A DNA stretch of 64,000 bases from G963665495 sp963677785 (lineage in GTDB: Bacteria; Desulfobacterota; Desulfovibrionia; Desulfovibrionales; Desulfovibrionaceae), in contig CAXXDH010000001.1 in assembly GCA_963677785.2 (NCBI GenBank), forward strand, positions 496,001 to 560,000, given 5' to 3'. A program made the translations under genes and the position numbers. Numbering within the stretch: position 1 is the first letter of the stretch; each line of letters begins with the position of its first letter. The notes below the pieces were generated by a model. The model did no database searches. It was not told where the DNA came from and was given only the letters and a program-made list of their open reading frames with translations. Of this stretch, positions 24,937 to 34,422 are shown piece by piece.

Positions 24937-27900
24937 GAAGCAGCACCTTCCTCATCAGTCTTTTTTTCAACCTTCTTACCGAACAGGCGCTCGGTAAGGG
25001 ATTCGATGACCACGTAAAACACCGGTACGAACAGGACGCCCAGCATGGTGGCTGTGATCATTCCGGCAAAAACGGCCGTACCCAGAGCATGGCGGCTTTC
25101 CGCGCCCGCACCCGAGGCGACGACCAGAGGGAACACGCCCAGGATAAAGGCGAAGGAGGTCATCAGAATGGGGCGGAAGCGCAAGCGTGCGGCTTCCATG
25201 GCGGCCTCGCGTATGGACATGCCTTCCTTTTCCCTGGCGTCCTTGCAGAACTCGACAATGAGAATGGCGTTTTTACACGCCAATCCTATGAGCAGGACAA
25301 TGCCGATCTGGGTGTAGATGTTCACGTCGAAGCCGCGGATCATCAACCCGGCGGTCGTACCGATCAGGGCCAGAGGCACGGCCAGGATGACGCCCAGGGA
25401 AATGGTCCAGCTTTCGTACTGCGCACAGAGTACGAGGTACACGAATACGACGGCCAGGATGTAGATCAGGATGGCTTCGCTTCCCGAAGCTTTTTCCTGG
25501 TAAGAGATGCCTGTCCAGTCAAAGCCGACGGAATCGGGCAGCACATTGGCAGCCGTGGATTCCATGATGGCCATGGCCTGGCCCGAGCTGTATCCGGGAG
25601 CAGGAGAGCCGTTGATGGTGGCCGAAGGATACATGTTGTAACGCATGACGATCTGCGGTCCCATGGTCTTTTCGATTGTGGCCATGGAACTTAACGGCGT
25701 CATATCGCCGTTGGCATTCTGGACCTGCAACTGGCGAATATCCTGTACGGTGGCACGATAGTTCGCGTTGGCCTGGACATTGACCTGGTAGTTACGGCCG
25801 AATTTAGTGAAATCGTTGACGTATTTTTGTCCGAGATAGGTCTGCAAAGCGCCGAAAATGGAATCCAGCCCTATGTGCATGTTTTTGGCCTTGATTCTGT
25901 CCAGGTCGAAGAAGAGCTGGGGTACGTTCGCACGGAAGGTCGTAAACACTGTGGACAGTCCGGACTGCGTATTGCATTTTTGAATCAGGTCGCTGGCAAT
26001 GCTTTGCAGATTGGTAAGTCCTATATTACCGCGGTCTTCCAGCTCGAATTCAAAGCCGCCCGTTGTTCCCAGGCCTGTAATGGCCGGAGGAGCGAACGAG
26101 ACAATGGAAGCCTCGTCAAAAGAGTACCCTACAAGATTGAGCTGCTGGATCAGGGCATCGGCGTGCAATGAAGGTTTTTTACGTTCGTCCCAGTTTTTGA
26201 ACACGATCCACATTGCCGCGGCATTGGAACTAACACCGCCATCGAGCATGGAGTATCCGGAAACGGACATCCAATAGTCCACTCCCGGAACCTTGGACAT
26301 GGCGGCGTTCATCTTATCCACCACGGATTCCGTACGCTCCAGTGAAGAAGCGTCGGGCAGCTGGATGCTGATCATGGCATAGCCCTGGTCTTCGTTGGGA
26401 ACAAAGCCGGCGGGCAGGCTGGTGAATCCGAAGTAGGTCAGGACGCAGATGCCTGCGAAAAGCAGCATGGAAAACCAAGCCGCCCGGGTGAATTTGTCCG
26501 CGATCCAGACGTACACCTTGGTGACGCGTTCGAAGGCCCAGTTAAAGCCGCGCATAAAGAAATTGCGGGACTTGTTTTCCTCTTTGAGCACCAGGGCGCA
26601 GAGCGCGGGGCTCAGGGTCAGGGCGTTGATGGAGCTGAACACCGTGGATGCGGCGATGGTCAGGGCGAACTGTTTGTACATCTGGCCGGTAATGCCGCCG
26701 AGGAACGCCGTGGGCACAAATACCGCCAGCAGCACGAAGGTGGTGGCGTAAATGGGGCCGCTGACTTCCTCCATGGCTTTGATGGTGGCGTCTCGGGCGT
26801 TAAGGCCGAATTGCGACATATTGCGTTCGGCGTTTTCCACAACCACGATGGCGTCGTCGACCACGATGCCGATGGCCAGGACAATGCCGAAGAGCGTGAG
26901 CATGTTTAGAGAAAAGCCCAGTCCGGCCATGACGATGAACGTACCGATGAGAGAAACCGGAATGGTCGCCGCTGGAATCAGGGTGGTACGCCAGTCCTGC
27001 AGAAAAACGTAAATGACGATGAACACCAGGATAATGGCGATGACCAGTGTTTCGATGACTTCGTCGATGGAGGCGTCGACGAACATGGTCGTGTCCAGGG
27101 CGATGGTATATTTCATGCCTCCTGGGAAACTCTTGCTGAGTTCCTCCATTTTTTCCCTGACCGTCTGGGCCAGATCCAGCGCATTGGCTCCCGGCAGCTG
27201 ATAAATGCCCAGCATGGCGCAACCTTTGCCGTTGAGCTTGCTGGTCATGGTGTACGTCTTGGAGCCGAGTTCGACTCTGGATACGTCGCCCAGATGCAGG
27301 ATGCCGCCGTCGTCGTTGACCCGCAGGATGATGTTTTCAAACTGTTTGACCTGGTCGAGGCGTCCCTGCGCGTTGATGACGTATTGAAACTTTTGCCCTT
27401 TGGGAGAAGGCGGCTGTCCGATTTGACCGGCTGCCACCTGAACGTTCTGTTCAGAGATGGCATTGTTGACATCGTCAACGGTCAGATTTCTGGCTTTCAT
27501 TTTGTCAGGATCCAGCCAGACGCGCATGCTGTAGTCGCCGGCGCCGAAATTGAATACATCACCCACGCCGTAGAGGCGGGCAAGTTCATCCTTGATGCGC
27601 AAGGTGACGTAGTTGCTGAGAAAAAGATCGTCATGCGCCGGGTTGTCGGACGTCAGGCCCATCATCAACACGATGTTGGTGGACTTTTTCTTGGTGGTGA
27701 CGCCAAGCTGTGTCACTGCGGACGGCAGATTGGGCGAGGCAATGGCCACGCGGTTCTGTACGAGCACCGTGGCCATATCCATGTCCGTGCCGACCTCGAA
27801 GGTGACGGTGAGCGTATAAGATCCGTCGTTGGCGCTGGTGCTGGACATGTAGATCATGCCTTCGACGCCGTTGACCTGTTCTTCGATGGGCTGGCCTACG

Positions 27901-28082
27901 GTCTGAGCTACGATTTGCGCGCTTGCGCCGGGATAGTTGCAGGATACCTGGACCGTGGGCGGCGAGATGTCCGGATATTGGGATATGGGCAAAGCCTTTA
28001 GCGAAACAAGGCCCGCGATGACAATGATGATGGAGATGACGCAGGCAAAAATCGGCCGGCGAATAAAAAAGGCGCTGATCAT
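24933..28082 (-). CDS. RND (HAE1) efflux pump inner-membrane transporter
   Basis: 1049 residues, the normal AcrB/MexB length. It starts 'MISAFFIRRPIFACVISIIIV', has two large periplasmic loops after TM1 and TM7, and carries the proton-relay 'LAIGIVVDDAIVVVENAERN' in TM4. A second DxAI-type half lies near the C-terminus ('LACKNAILIVEF'). ATG 28082 has AAGGAG six bases upstream. It forms a tripartite pump with the adaptor just upstream (10-base gap). No TolC-type outer-membrane factor is in the window, so one must come from elsewhere. sdaA is coupled to its 3' end. Substrates unknown. Confidence 0.95.
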   Translation of the reverse strand: MISAFFIRRPIFACVISIIIVIAGLVSLKALPISQYPDISPPTVQVSCNYPGASAQIVAQTVGQPIEEQVNGVEGMIYMSSTSANDGSYTLTVTFEVGTDMDMATVLVQNRVAIASPNLPSAVTQLGVTTKKKSTNIVLMMGLTSDNPAHDDLFLSNYVTLRIKDELARLYGVGDVFNFGAGDYSMRVWLDPDKMKARNLTVDDVNNAISEQNVQVAAGQIGQPPSPKGQKFQYVINAQGRLDQVKQFENIILRVNDDGGILHLGDVSRVELGSKTYTMTSKLNGKGCAMLGIYQLPGANALDLAQTVREKMEELSKSFPGGMKYTIALDTTMFVDASIDEVIETLVIAIILVFIVIYVFLQDWRTTLIPAATIPVSLIGTFIVMAGLGFSLNMLTLFGIVLAIGIVVDDAIVVVENAERNMSQFGLNARDATIKAMEEVSGPIYATTFVLLAVFVPTAFLGGITGQMYKQFALTIAASTVFSSINALTLSPALCALVLKEENKSRNFFMRGFNWAFERVTKVYVWIADKFTRAAWFSMLLFAGICVLTYFGFTSLPAGFVPNEDQGYAMISIQLPDASSLERTESVVDKMNAAMSKVPGVDYWMSVSGYSMLDGGVSSNAAAMWIVFKNWDERKKPSLHADALIQQLNLVGYSFDEASIVSFAPPAITGLGTTGGFEFELEDRGNIGLTNLQSIASDLIQKCNTQSGLSTVFTTFRANVPQLFFDLDRIKAKNMHIGLDSIFGALQTYLGQKYVNDFTKFGRNYQVNVQANANYRATVQDIRQLQVQNANGDMTPLSSMATIEKTMGPQIVMRYNMYPSATINGSPAPGYSSGQAMAIMESTAANVLPDSVGFDWTGISYQEKASGSEAILIYILAVVFVYLVLCAQYESWTISLGVILAVPLALIGTTAGLMIRGFDVNIYTQIGIVLLIGLACKNAILIVEFCKDAREKEGMSIREAAMEAARLRFRPILMTSFAFILGVFPLVVASGAGAESRHALGTAVFAGMITATMLGVLFVPVFYVVIESLTERLFGKKVEKKTDEEGAAS

Positions 28083-28092
28083 GGAGCGCTCC

Positions 28093-29442
28093 TTAGTTGG
28101 TTTTGGCGGCTGGGGCGTTGGTTACCGTATCCGTTGCCTCACCCTTGTCGTCAGAGCTTGTATCCTGATCCACCGTGGCCGGAGTTGCCACTTTAGCGTC
28201 CGTCTTTTCTTCCGCTGCGTTGTTTTGCGTATCGGCTTTTTTTGAGGCGTCCTTGTTGTCCGCGGAAATCGGCTCGGGTTTGGCTTCCTCCGGAGTCACT
28301 TCCTGGCCCGCGCGGGCACGTTGCAGCCCCTGCACAATGATGCGGTCGGTTTCCTTGATTCCCTTGGTGATAACTGCGTAGCCGCCTTCTTTGGGGCCGA
28401 TGGTGACGGTGCGGTATACGACCTTGTTTTGGTCGTCGACAACGTAGACATAGCTGCCTTGCTGGTCGGCTGAAATGGCCTGTTCAGGAATCAGCAGGGC
28501 GTTTTTGAAAACGCCCAAGGGGACCCGCAACCGGACGAAAAATCCAGAAAGGAGCGTACGGTTCGGGTTGTTGAAGACGCCGCGAACCTGAATAGTACCC
28601 GTGTTGGGGTCCATCTCGTTGTTCATATAATCAATATCGCCCTTGTGCGGAAAGCCGGTTTCATTGGAAAGCTGCAGCTGGACCATGCCGGCGCCTTCAT
28701 CGGGATCGTCCTCCCGGTGTGATTTTCCCGCTGCTCTGGACATCTCCCGGTAGGCCAGTAGGTCGTTTTCACTGACGTTGAAGTAGGCATAGATAGGATC
28801 GTCATTGACGATGGTGGCCAGCAGGGTATTGCCGTCGGAGCCGACCAGGTTGCCGGTGTCCACCAGGCCTCTGTTGATCCGCCCGTCAATGGGAGCGAGC
28901 ACCTTCGTATACTGCAGTTGAATTTGCGCTGCTTCAAGCTCGGCTTCAGCAGAGGTGACCTCGGCTTTCGCCTCGTCAGATTTGGCTTTTGCCTGCAGTA
29001 CGTCGAACTCGGAAACCGCACCTTTTTTGCCCAGATAGGCCTGGCGTTGATAGTTGGTCAGTTCCAGAGCTGCCTGGGTTTTTTTGACGTTAAGCTGGGC
29101 TGCAGCCTGATCCACGGCAGCCTGGTATTCTTTGGGGTCGATTTGGAACAGCACGTCATCCTTTGTGACCATGGCGCTGGGCTGAAAGTTGGTTGACAGC
29201 AGAAAGCCCTTGACCCGCGCGCGAACATCGACTGTGGCGTTGGCGGAGGTATTCCCTGTAAAATAAGCATAGCGAGTGACATCGCGAATGACGGGTTTTT
29301 GCACCGTTACCTTGGGTGGTGGGGGGGGCGCATAGGCGTTTTTATCTTTGTCGCAGGCCGTCAGCGATAGCCCAAAAAACAGGGCGATGCTCAGTGCCAA
29401 CAGGGGCCGCCAGGGGTGGACAATCGTACAGTCAAAGCGCAT
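28093..29442 (-). CDS. RND periplasmic adaptor (membrane fusion) lipoprotein
   Basis: 449 residues from ATG 29442 (GGAGGAG six bases upstream; a longer reading to 29514 is unlikely). A lipoprotein signal ends at Cys30 (LTAC). The adaptor order follows: 'VRARVKGFLLST' lipoyl half, a helical hairpin of about 70 residues (QAAVDQAAAQLNVKKTQ... AKSDEAKAEVTSAEAELEAA), the second lipoyl half 'APIDGRINRGLVDTGNLVG', beta-barrel and membrane-proximal domains. It ends in an unusual Lys/Asp/Thr-rich low-complexity tail of about 70 residues. First gene of the adaptor-pump-sdaA operon. Confidence 0.93.
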   Translation of the reverse strand: MRFDCTIVHPWRPLLALSIALFFGLSLTACDKDKNAYAPPPPPKVTVQKPVIRDVTRYAYFTGNTSANATVDVRARVKGFLLSTNFQPSAMVTKDDVLFQIDPKEYQAAVDQAAAQLNVKKTQAALELTNYQRQAYLGKKGAVSEFDVLQAKAKSDEAKAEVTSAEAELEAAQIQLQYTKVLAPIDGRINRGLVDTGNLVGSDGNTLLATIVNDDPIYAYFNVSENDLLAYREMSRAAGKSHREDDPDEGAGMVQLQLSNETGFPHKGDIDYMNNEMDPNTGTIQVRGVFNNPNRTLLSGFFVRLRVPLGVFKNALLIPEQAISADQQGSYVYVVDDQNKVVYRTVTIGPKEGGYAVITKGIKETDRIIVQGLQRARAGQEVTPEEAKPEPISADNKDASKKADTQNNAAEEKTDAKVATPATVDQDTSSDDKGEATDTVTNAPAAKTN

Positions 29443-29775
29443 GGGCCGCTCCTCCAGGCTAAAAGTTGGTTGATGCAAAATCTTATGAGAGTTCATACTT
29501 AGGGTAGAATTCAAAAAAAGCCAAGTCCCAAAGAAGGAAATTCGCGCGATGGAAACAATAAGTCAAGAGGCTAACCGTGATACCTTGTTAAGATTACGTG
29601 TACGATCATTGCACATTTGACGCGTGGCGGTCTCAAAAACGCAATTTGTTAGATCGTGCCATCGTTTGCGGTAGATGTATTTGAAAAAATACATTCGAAA
29701 GAACCATAAGAAAAAACCCCCTTTGAAAAAGGGGGTCTTATAGGTCGTTCGGTTTTCTTGCGGCAAGCTGGCCGC
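29443..29775. other. Intergenic region between the two RND operons
   Basis: About 330 bases holding the terminator of the first pump operon at its left-reading end (29711-29736) and presumably the promoter of the second adaptor. No gene is supported. Confidence 0.5.
29711..29736 (-). terminator. Rho-independent terminator of the first RND pump operon
   Basis: Reading leftward, CCCCCTTTTTCAAAGGGGGTTTTTTC: arms CCCCCTTT/AAAGGGGG with a T-run, 40 bases after the stop of the 1056-residue pump. Confidence 0.92.
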
Positions 29776-32700
29776 TTATTCAGCCGTGGCTTCAGATGTT
29801 TTTTCGGGTGGCTTTTTTGTTTGTTCGCGATGTTTTTTTGAAAACAGGCGGGCAATGACCACGAAGAAGGTGGGGATGAAGAAGATACCCAACAGGGTGG
29901 CCACCACCGTACCGCCGAAGACGCCCGTACCGACGGCATGTTGTCCGCCCGAGCCCGCACCGCTGCTGAGCATGAGCGGTACGACGCCGAGGCCGAAGGC
30001 CAGCGAGGTCATCAGAATGGGACGCAGCCGGAGCTGAGCGGCTTCAGCCGCGGCTTCCAGCAGGCTCATGCCTTGCTCTTCATACAGCGATTTGGCAAAT
30101 TCCACTATCAGAATAGCGTTTTTGGACGCCAGGCCAATGGTGGTCAGAATACCGATCTGGAAATAAACGTCGTTGGAAAGGCCGCGCAGCGTAACGGCAA
30201 GTACCGCGCCGATGATGCCGATGGGAACAACGAGCATGACCGCGATGGGCACGGACCAGCTTTCATACAAGGCCGCAAGGGACAGGAAGACCACCAGGAT
30301 GGACAGGCTGTAGAGCATGGTGGTCTGGTTGCCGCTCAAACGTTCCTGAAAGGAAATGCCGGTCCAGTCGTAGCCGAATCCCTTGGGCAGCTTTTGGGAC
30401 AGCTCCTGCATGATCTGCATGGCGGTTCCCGAGCTGACCCCTGCGCCGGGTTCGCCCGAGATCTCGATGGACGGTTCGCCGTTGTAGCGTTCGAGGCGGG
30501 CCGGGCCGCTTGTCCAGTTGGTTTCGGCAATGGTGTCGAAGGGGACCATTTTGCCGTCGGCATTGCGGAAATGCCAGTGCTCAAGATCTTTGGGCATCAT
30601 ACGGTAGGGCGCTTCTCCCTGGACGTAAACCTTTTTGACGCGGCCGCGGTCGATGAAGTCATTGACATACGAGCCGCCGAGAGCCGTCCCTAAATCGTCG
30701 CTGACTGCGGAAAGGGTCAAGCCCATGGTGGCGGCCAGGCGATTGTCGATGCTGATTTTGAACTGGGTCGTGTCGTTCAGGCCGTTGGGCCGGACGTTAC
30801 GCAATTGGGGATTTTGTGAGGCCATGCCCAACATCTGTCCCCTGGCCTGCATGAGTTTTTCATGCCCCATGTTGTTTTTGTCCTGCAACTCGAACACGAA
30901 ACCTGTCGAGTTGCCGAGCTCCATGATTGCCGGCGGCTGGAACACGTAAACGGCGCCTTCCTTGATCGAGGAAAAGGCCTGCCAGCAACGTCCGGCAATG
31001 GCGGTTGCCGACTGATCCGGCCGCGGACGGTCTTCCCAGTCTTTGAGGCGTACGAACCCCATGCCCGTATTCTGACCGTTACCGCTGAAGCTGTAGCCGA
31101 GAACACTCATGATGGAGCGTACCGACTCGCTTTCGTTGTGCATGAGGTAGTCTTCGACCTTCTTCATCACGCTCAGGGTCTGTTCCCTCGTGGAGTTGGC
31201 AGGCAACTGCACCATGGTGAACAAAATCCCCTGGTCTTCCTGGGGCAGATAGGAAGTGGGGATGCGCGTATACATGAAGACCATGACCCCGGCTAGGAGC
31301 AGGTAGATGAGCATCAAGCGTCCGGAGCGTCGGACAATATAGTTGACCGTGCTGTGGTAGCGTTTGGTATTGCGTTCGAACATCCGGTTGAACCAGCCGA
31401 AGAAACCGGATTTGGGGTTGCCGGAGTCGGTTTTGCCTCTTTCTTTGGGTGCCTTGAGCATGGTGGCGCACAAGGCCGGAGTCAGGGTCAAGGCCACAAG
31501 AACGGACAGAACCATGGCCGAAACAATGGTGACCGAGAATTGCCGGTAGATGACGCCGGTGGAGCCGCCGAGAAAGGCCGCCGGTACGAACACTGCCGAA
31601 AGTACGAGAGCGATTCCCACGAGCGCGCCGGAGATCTGGTCCATTGATTTCCGGGTGGCTTCCAGCGGAGTTATGTGCTCCTCTTCCATAATACGTTCGA
31701 CGTTTTCCACAACGACAATGGCGTCGTCGACAAGCAGACCGATGGCCAGAACCATGCCGAACAGAGTTAATGTGTTGATGGAAAAGCCGAATATGGACAG
31801 CACCGCAAAGGTGCCCAGCAAAACCACGGGCACGGCAATGGTTGGAATAAGCGTTGCCCGGAAGTTCTGCAGAAACAGCAACATGACCAGAAATACCAGT
31901 CCGATGGCTTCCAGCAGCGTCTTGACAACCTCGTAGACCGAAATCCGGATGGGCGGGGTCGTATCGAACGCGGTGTAGATCTCGCATCCGTCCGGGAGGA
32001 ACGGACGCATCTCATCCAGTTTTTGATTGATACGGTCGACCGTATCCAGGGCGTTGGCGCCGTTGGCCATTTTCATGGCCAGACCGGCTGCGGGCTGGCC
32101 GTTGTATCGCGACATGGTGGTGTAGCTTTCGCTGCCCAGCTCCACCCTGGCCACATCGCTCAAAAACACGCTGCTGCCGTCGGTTTGGACAGTCAACAGG
32201 ATGTTTTTGAATTGCTCGGGCGTGGTGAAGCGAGACTGAGCCTGAATGGTGACGTTGATCTGCTGCCCGGCGACGGAAGGCAGTCCGCCCAGTTGTCCTG
32301 CGGAAACCTGGACGTTCTGGGCCTGAATAGCGGAAACCACGTCGCTGGGGGTCAGTTTGTAATACTGGAGTTTTTCAGGATTCAGCCAGATGCGCATGGC
32401 GTATTGCGAACCAAAAGCCGTGACGTCGCCGACTCCTGAAATACGGCTGATGGGGTCCTGCATATTCGACGAGACATAGTCGGTCAGGTCCGCCTGGTTC
32501 ATACTGCCGTCTTTTGAAATCAGCGCCAGGACCACCAGAAAGGTGTTGCCGGCTTTGGTAACGCTGATGCCCTGGTCCTGAACCTCCTGCGGGAGGCTCG
32601 GCGTGGCCAGCTGCAGTTTGTTCTGCACCTGGACCTGGGCGATATCCGGATCCGTGCCCGAACTGAAGGTCAGCTCGATGGTACAGCGTCCGGAAGAATC

Positions 32701-32946
32701 ACTGGTGGATTTCATGTAGTCCAGGTTATCGATACCTTTCATGTTCTGTTCGATAACCTGGGTAACCGTATCTTCAACTGTTTTGGCCGAAGCACCCGGA
32801 TAGGTGCCCTCGATGGAAATGGTGGGCGGCGCCACTTCCGGGTACTGGGCAACCGGGAGTGACATTACCGACATCGCACCGGCGATCATGATCATCAGGG
32901 CGAGCACCCAGGCGAAAACCGGCCGGTCAATAAAAAAGCGGGCCAT
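29776..32946 (-). CDS. RND (HAE1) efflux pump inner-membrane transporter
   Basis: 1056 residues. It starts 'MARFFIDRPVFAWVLALMIM', the canonical AcrB beginning. The proton-relay motif reads 'LAIGLLVDDAIVVVENVERI' and the second half has 'LASKNAILIVEFAKSL'. ATG 32946 has AAGGAG just upstream, overlapping the end of the adaptor gene, whose stop is two bases away. It differs enough from the second pump (24933-28082) that the two are distinct paralogues rather than a recent duplication. No outer-membrane channel gene follows. Confidence 0.95.
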   Translation of the reverse strand: MARFFIDRPVFAWVLALMIMIAGAMSVMSLPVAQYPEVAPPTISIEGTYPGASAKTVEDTVTQVIEQNMKGIDNLDYMKSTSDSSGRCTIELTFSSGTDPDIAQVQVQNKLQLATPSLPQEVQDQGISVTKAGNTFLVVLALISKDGSMNQADLTDYVSSNMQDPISRISGVGDVTAFGSQYAMRIWLNPEKLQYYKLTPSDVVSAIQAQNVQVSAGQLGGLPSVAGQQINVTIQAQSRFTTPEQFKNILLTVQTDGSSVFLSDVARVELGSESYTTMSRYNGQPAAGLAMKMANGANALDTVDRINQKLDEMRPFLPDGCEIYTAFDTTPPIRISVYEVVKTLLEAIGLVFLVMLLFLQNFRATLIPTIAVPVVLLGTFAVLSIFGFSINTLTLFGMVLAIGLLVDDAIVVVENVERIMEEEHITPLEATRKSMDQISGALVGIALVLSAVFVPAAFLGGSTGVIYRQFSVTIVSAMVLSVLVALTLTPALCATMLKAPKERGKTDSGNPKSGFFGWFNRMFERNTKRYHSTVNYIVRRSGRLMLIYLLLAGVMVFMYTRIPTSYLPQEDQGILFTMVQLPANSTREQTLSVMKKVEDYLMHNESESVRSIMSVLGYSFSGNGQNTGMGFVRLKDWEDRPRPDQSATAIAGRCWQAFSSIKEGAVYVFQPPAIMELGNSTGFVFELQDKNNMGHEKLMQARGQMLGMASQNPQLRNVRPNGLNDTTQFKISIDNRLAATMGLTLSAVSDDLGTALGGSYVNDFIDRGRVKKVYVQGEAPYRMMPKDLEHWHFRNADGKMVPFDTIAETNWTSGPARLERYNGEPSIEISGEPGAGVSSGTAMQIMQELSQKLPKGFGYDWTGISFQERLSGNQTTMLYSLSILVVFLSLAALYESWSVPIAVMLVVPIGIIGAVLAVTLRGLSNDVYFQIGILTTIGLASKNAILIVEFAKSLYEEQGMSLLEAAAEAAQLRLRPILMTSLAFGLGVVPLMLSSGAGSGGQHAVGTGVFGGTVVATLLGIFFIPTFFVVIARLFSKKHREQTKKPPEKTSEATAE

Positions 32947-32948
32947 GT

Positions 32949-34142
32949 TTACTCCTTGTCGCCTTTGGTTTGGGCTGCGGTCTTGCCGTTGTTGTCAGCG
33001 GCAGCTTTCGGATCAATAGGAACGCCGCGTACGGTGATGCCGTTGCGGATTTTCTGCAGGCCTTCCACAACCACCTTGTCGCCCGGCTTCATACCGTCCA
33101 GAACCAGCCAGGAATCCTTATAGGCGTTGCCCACGGTCAGGCTGCGGCGTTCGATTTTGTTGTCCGCGGTAACGGTATACACATACGCCTCGCCGCGATT
33201 GTCGCGCAGCAGGCTTCTCTGCGGCACCAGCAGCGCGTCGTCCTTTTCTCCCTGGGTCAGAATGGCCCGTACGTACAGTCCGGGCAGCAGTTCGTGGTTG
33301 GGATTGGGAAATTTGGCCCGGATGGTGACTGTGCCGGTGGTTTCATCCACGCCGACGTCCGCGAATTCCAGCGTTCCTTTATAAGGGTATTGGCTGCCGT
33401 CGCTGAGGATCAAAGTCACCTGGGCTTTGCGCTGGTCGAAACGGGTGGGCAGCTTGCCGTTGCTCAGCTTGCGCAGGCGGCGGATCGCTTCGGCGGATTG
33501 CGTCACATCCACATAAATGTGTTCCAGGTCGTAGATAGTGGCCAGCGCTGTGGTCTGGTCCGCCGTTACCAGCGCACCTACGGTTACGGAAGATTTGCTG
33601 ATACGTCCGTTGATTGGCGCCCGGATTTTGGTCCGCCTCAGATCAATTTCCGCGGATTGCAGCGCGGCTTTGGCGGCTTCCACAGACGCTTTTGCCTCCA
33701 GATAATCGGCCTGGGCCACATCGTAATCTGACTGGCTTACGGAGTTGGTTTTGATCAAACGTTCCTGCCGTTCGGCGGTTTTTTTCAAGTTCCAGAGACT
33801 GGCTTCCGCCTTGGTCAATGAGGCTTTGGCGCTGTCGTAGGCGGCCTGGTACGTATCGGGCTCGATCTGATACAGCACCTCGTTTTCTTTGACCTGTCCG
33901 CCTTCATCAAACAACCGGTCTCTGATGATCCCGCTGACCTGCGGACGTACTTCCGCTTTCAGAAACGAAGTTGTTCTCCCGATGAGTTCGGTGGTCAGTA
34001 CGACCTGCTGGGGGGTCAGCGTGACGAAACTGACTTCCGGCGCCGGCATGGCCCGTGGCGCCTGTGCTTTTTCTTCTTTGCAGGCCACAAGAAGCAGTAC
34101 GAGAAGTACGGCTAAACTGCATCTAACTACTGTGATTTTCAT
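32949..34142 (-). CDS. RND periplasmic adaptor (AcrA-type) lipoprotein
   Basis: 397 residues from ATG 34142 with AGGGAG eight bases ahead; the upstream in-frame extension has no signal. The lipoprotein signal ends at Cys21 (LLVAC). Domain order: 'AEVRPQVSGIIRDRLFDEGGQVKENEVLYQIEPDTYQAAYD' lipoyl half, helical hairpin, 'RAPINGRISKSSVTVGALV' lipoyl half, then barrel and membrane-proximal domain, as in AcrA/MexA. Coupled to the pump downstream. Divergent from a LysR regulator with 280 bases between them, a typical arrangement for local control. Confidence 0.95.
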   Translation of the reverse strand: MKITVVRCSLAVLLVLLLVACKEEKAQAPRAMPAPEVSFVTLTPQQVVLTTELIGRTTSFLKAEVRPQVSGIIRDRLFDEGGQVKENEVLYQIEPDTYQAAYDSAKASLTKAEASLWNLKKTAERQERLIKTNSVSQSDYDVAQADYLEAKASVEAAKAALQSAEIDLRRTKIRAPINGRISKSSVTVGALVTADQTTALATIYDLEHIYVDVTQSAEAIRRLRKLSNGKLPTRFDQRKAQVTLILSDGSQYPYKGTLEFADVGVDETTGTVTIRAKFPNPNHELLPGLYVRAILTQGEKDDALLVPQRSLLRDNRGEAYVYTVTADNKIERRSLTVGNAYKDSWLVLDGMKPGDKVVVEGLQKIRNGITVRGVPIDPKAAADNNGKTAAQTKGDKE

Positions 34143-34289
34143 AAAATTAGCTCCCTGTCGTAACGAATGGCATTTTGCAGGAACGACTGACCACTGTACG
34201 GGATGAAAAGGGGTTTGATAACCCGTGGACGGAGTCAGCGAACGTTTAAGGATCATGGATTCAGTTTCATGCCGGATTTTTTTATTAAG

Positions 34290-34307
34290 TCACACGACCG
34301 TATGTGA
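34290..34307. promoter_or_regulatory. Candidate operator between the RND operon and the LysR gene
   Basis: TCACA-CGACCGTA-TGTGA, an 18-base inverted repeat in the divergent 280-base region. LysR proteins and CRP-like proteins both bind repeats of this kind. There is no stronger evidence. Confidence 0.3.
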
Positions 34308-34422
34308 TTGTGTCCAATAAAAAGGAGGCCATGGCCTCTACCTGCGAAATGAGTAGAAGACTTATATTGCATTTTTATGTAAGAACAAGTCAGTTACTAT
34401 CAAAAAAAAAGATAGGTTCAAA

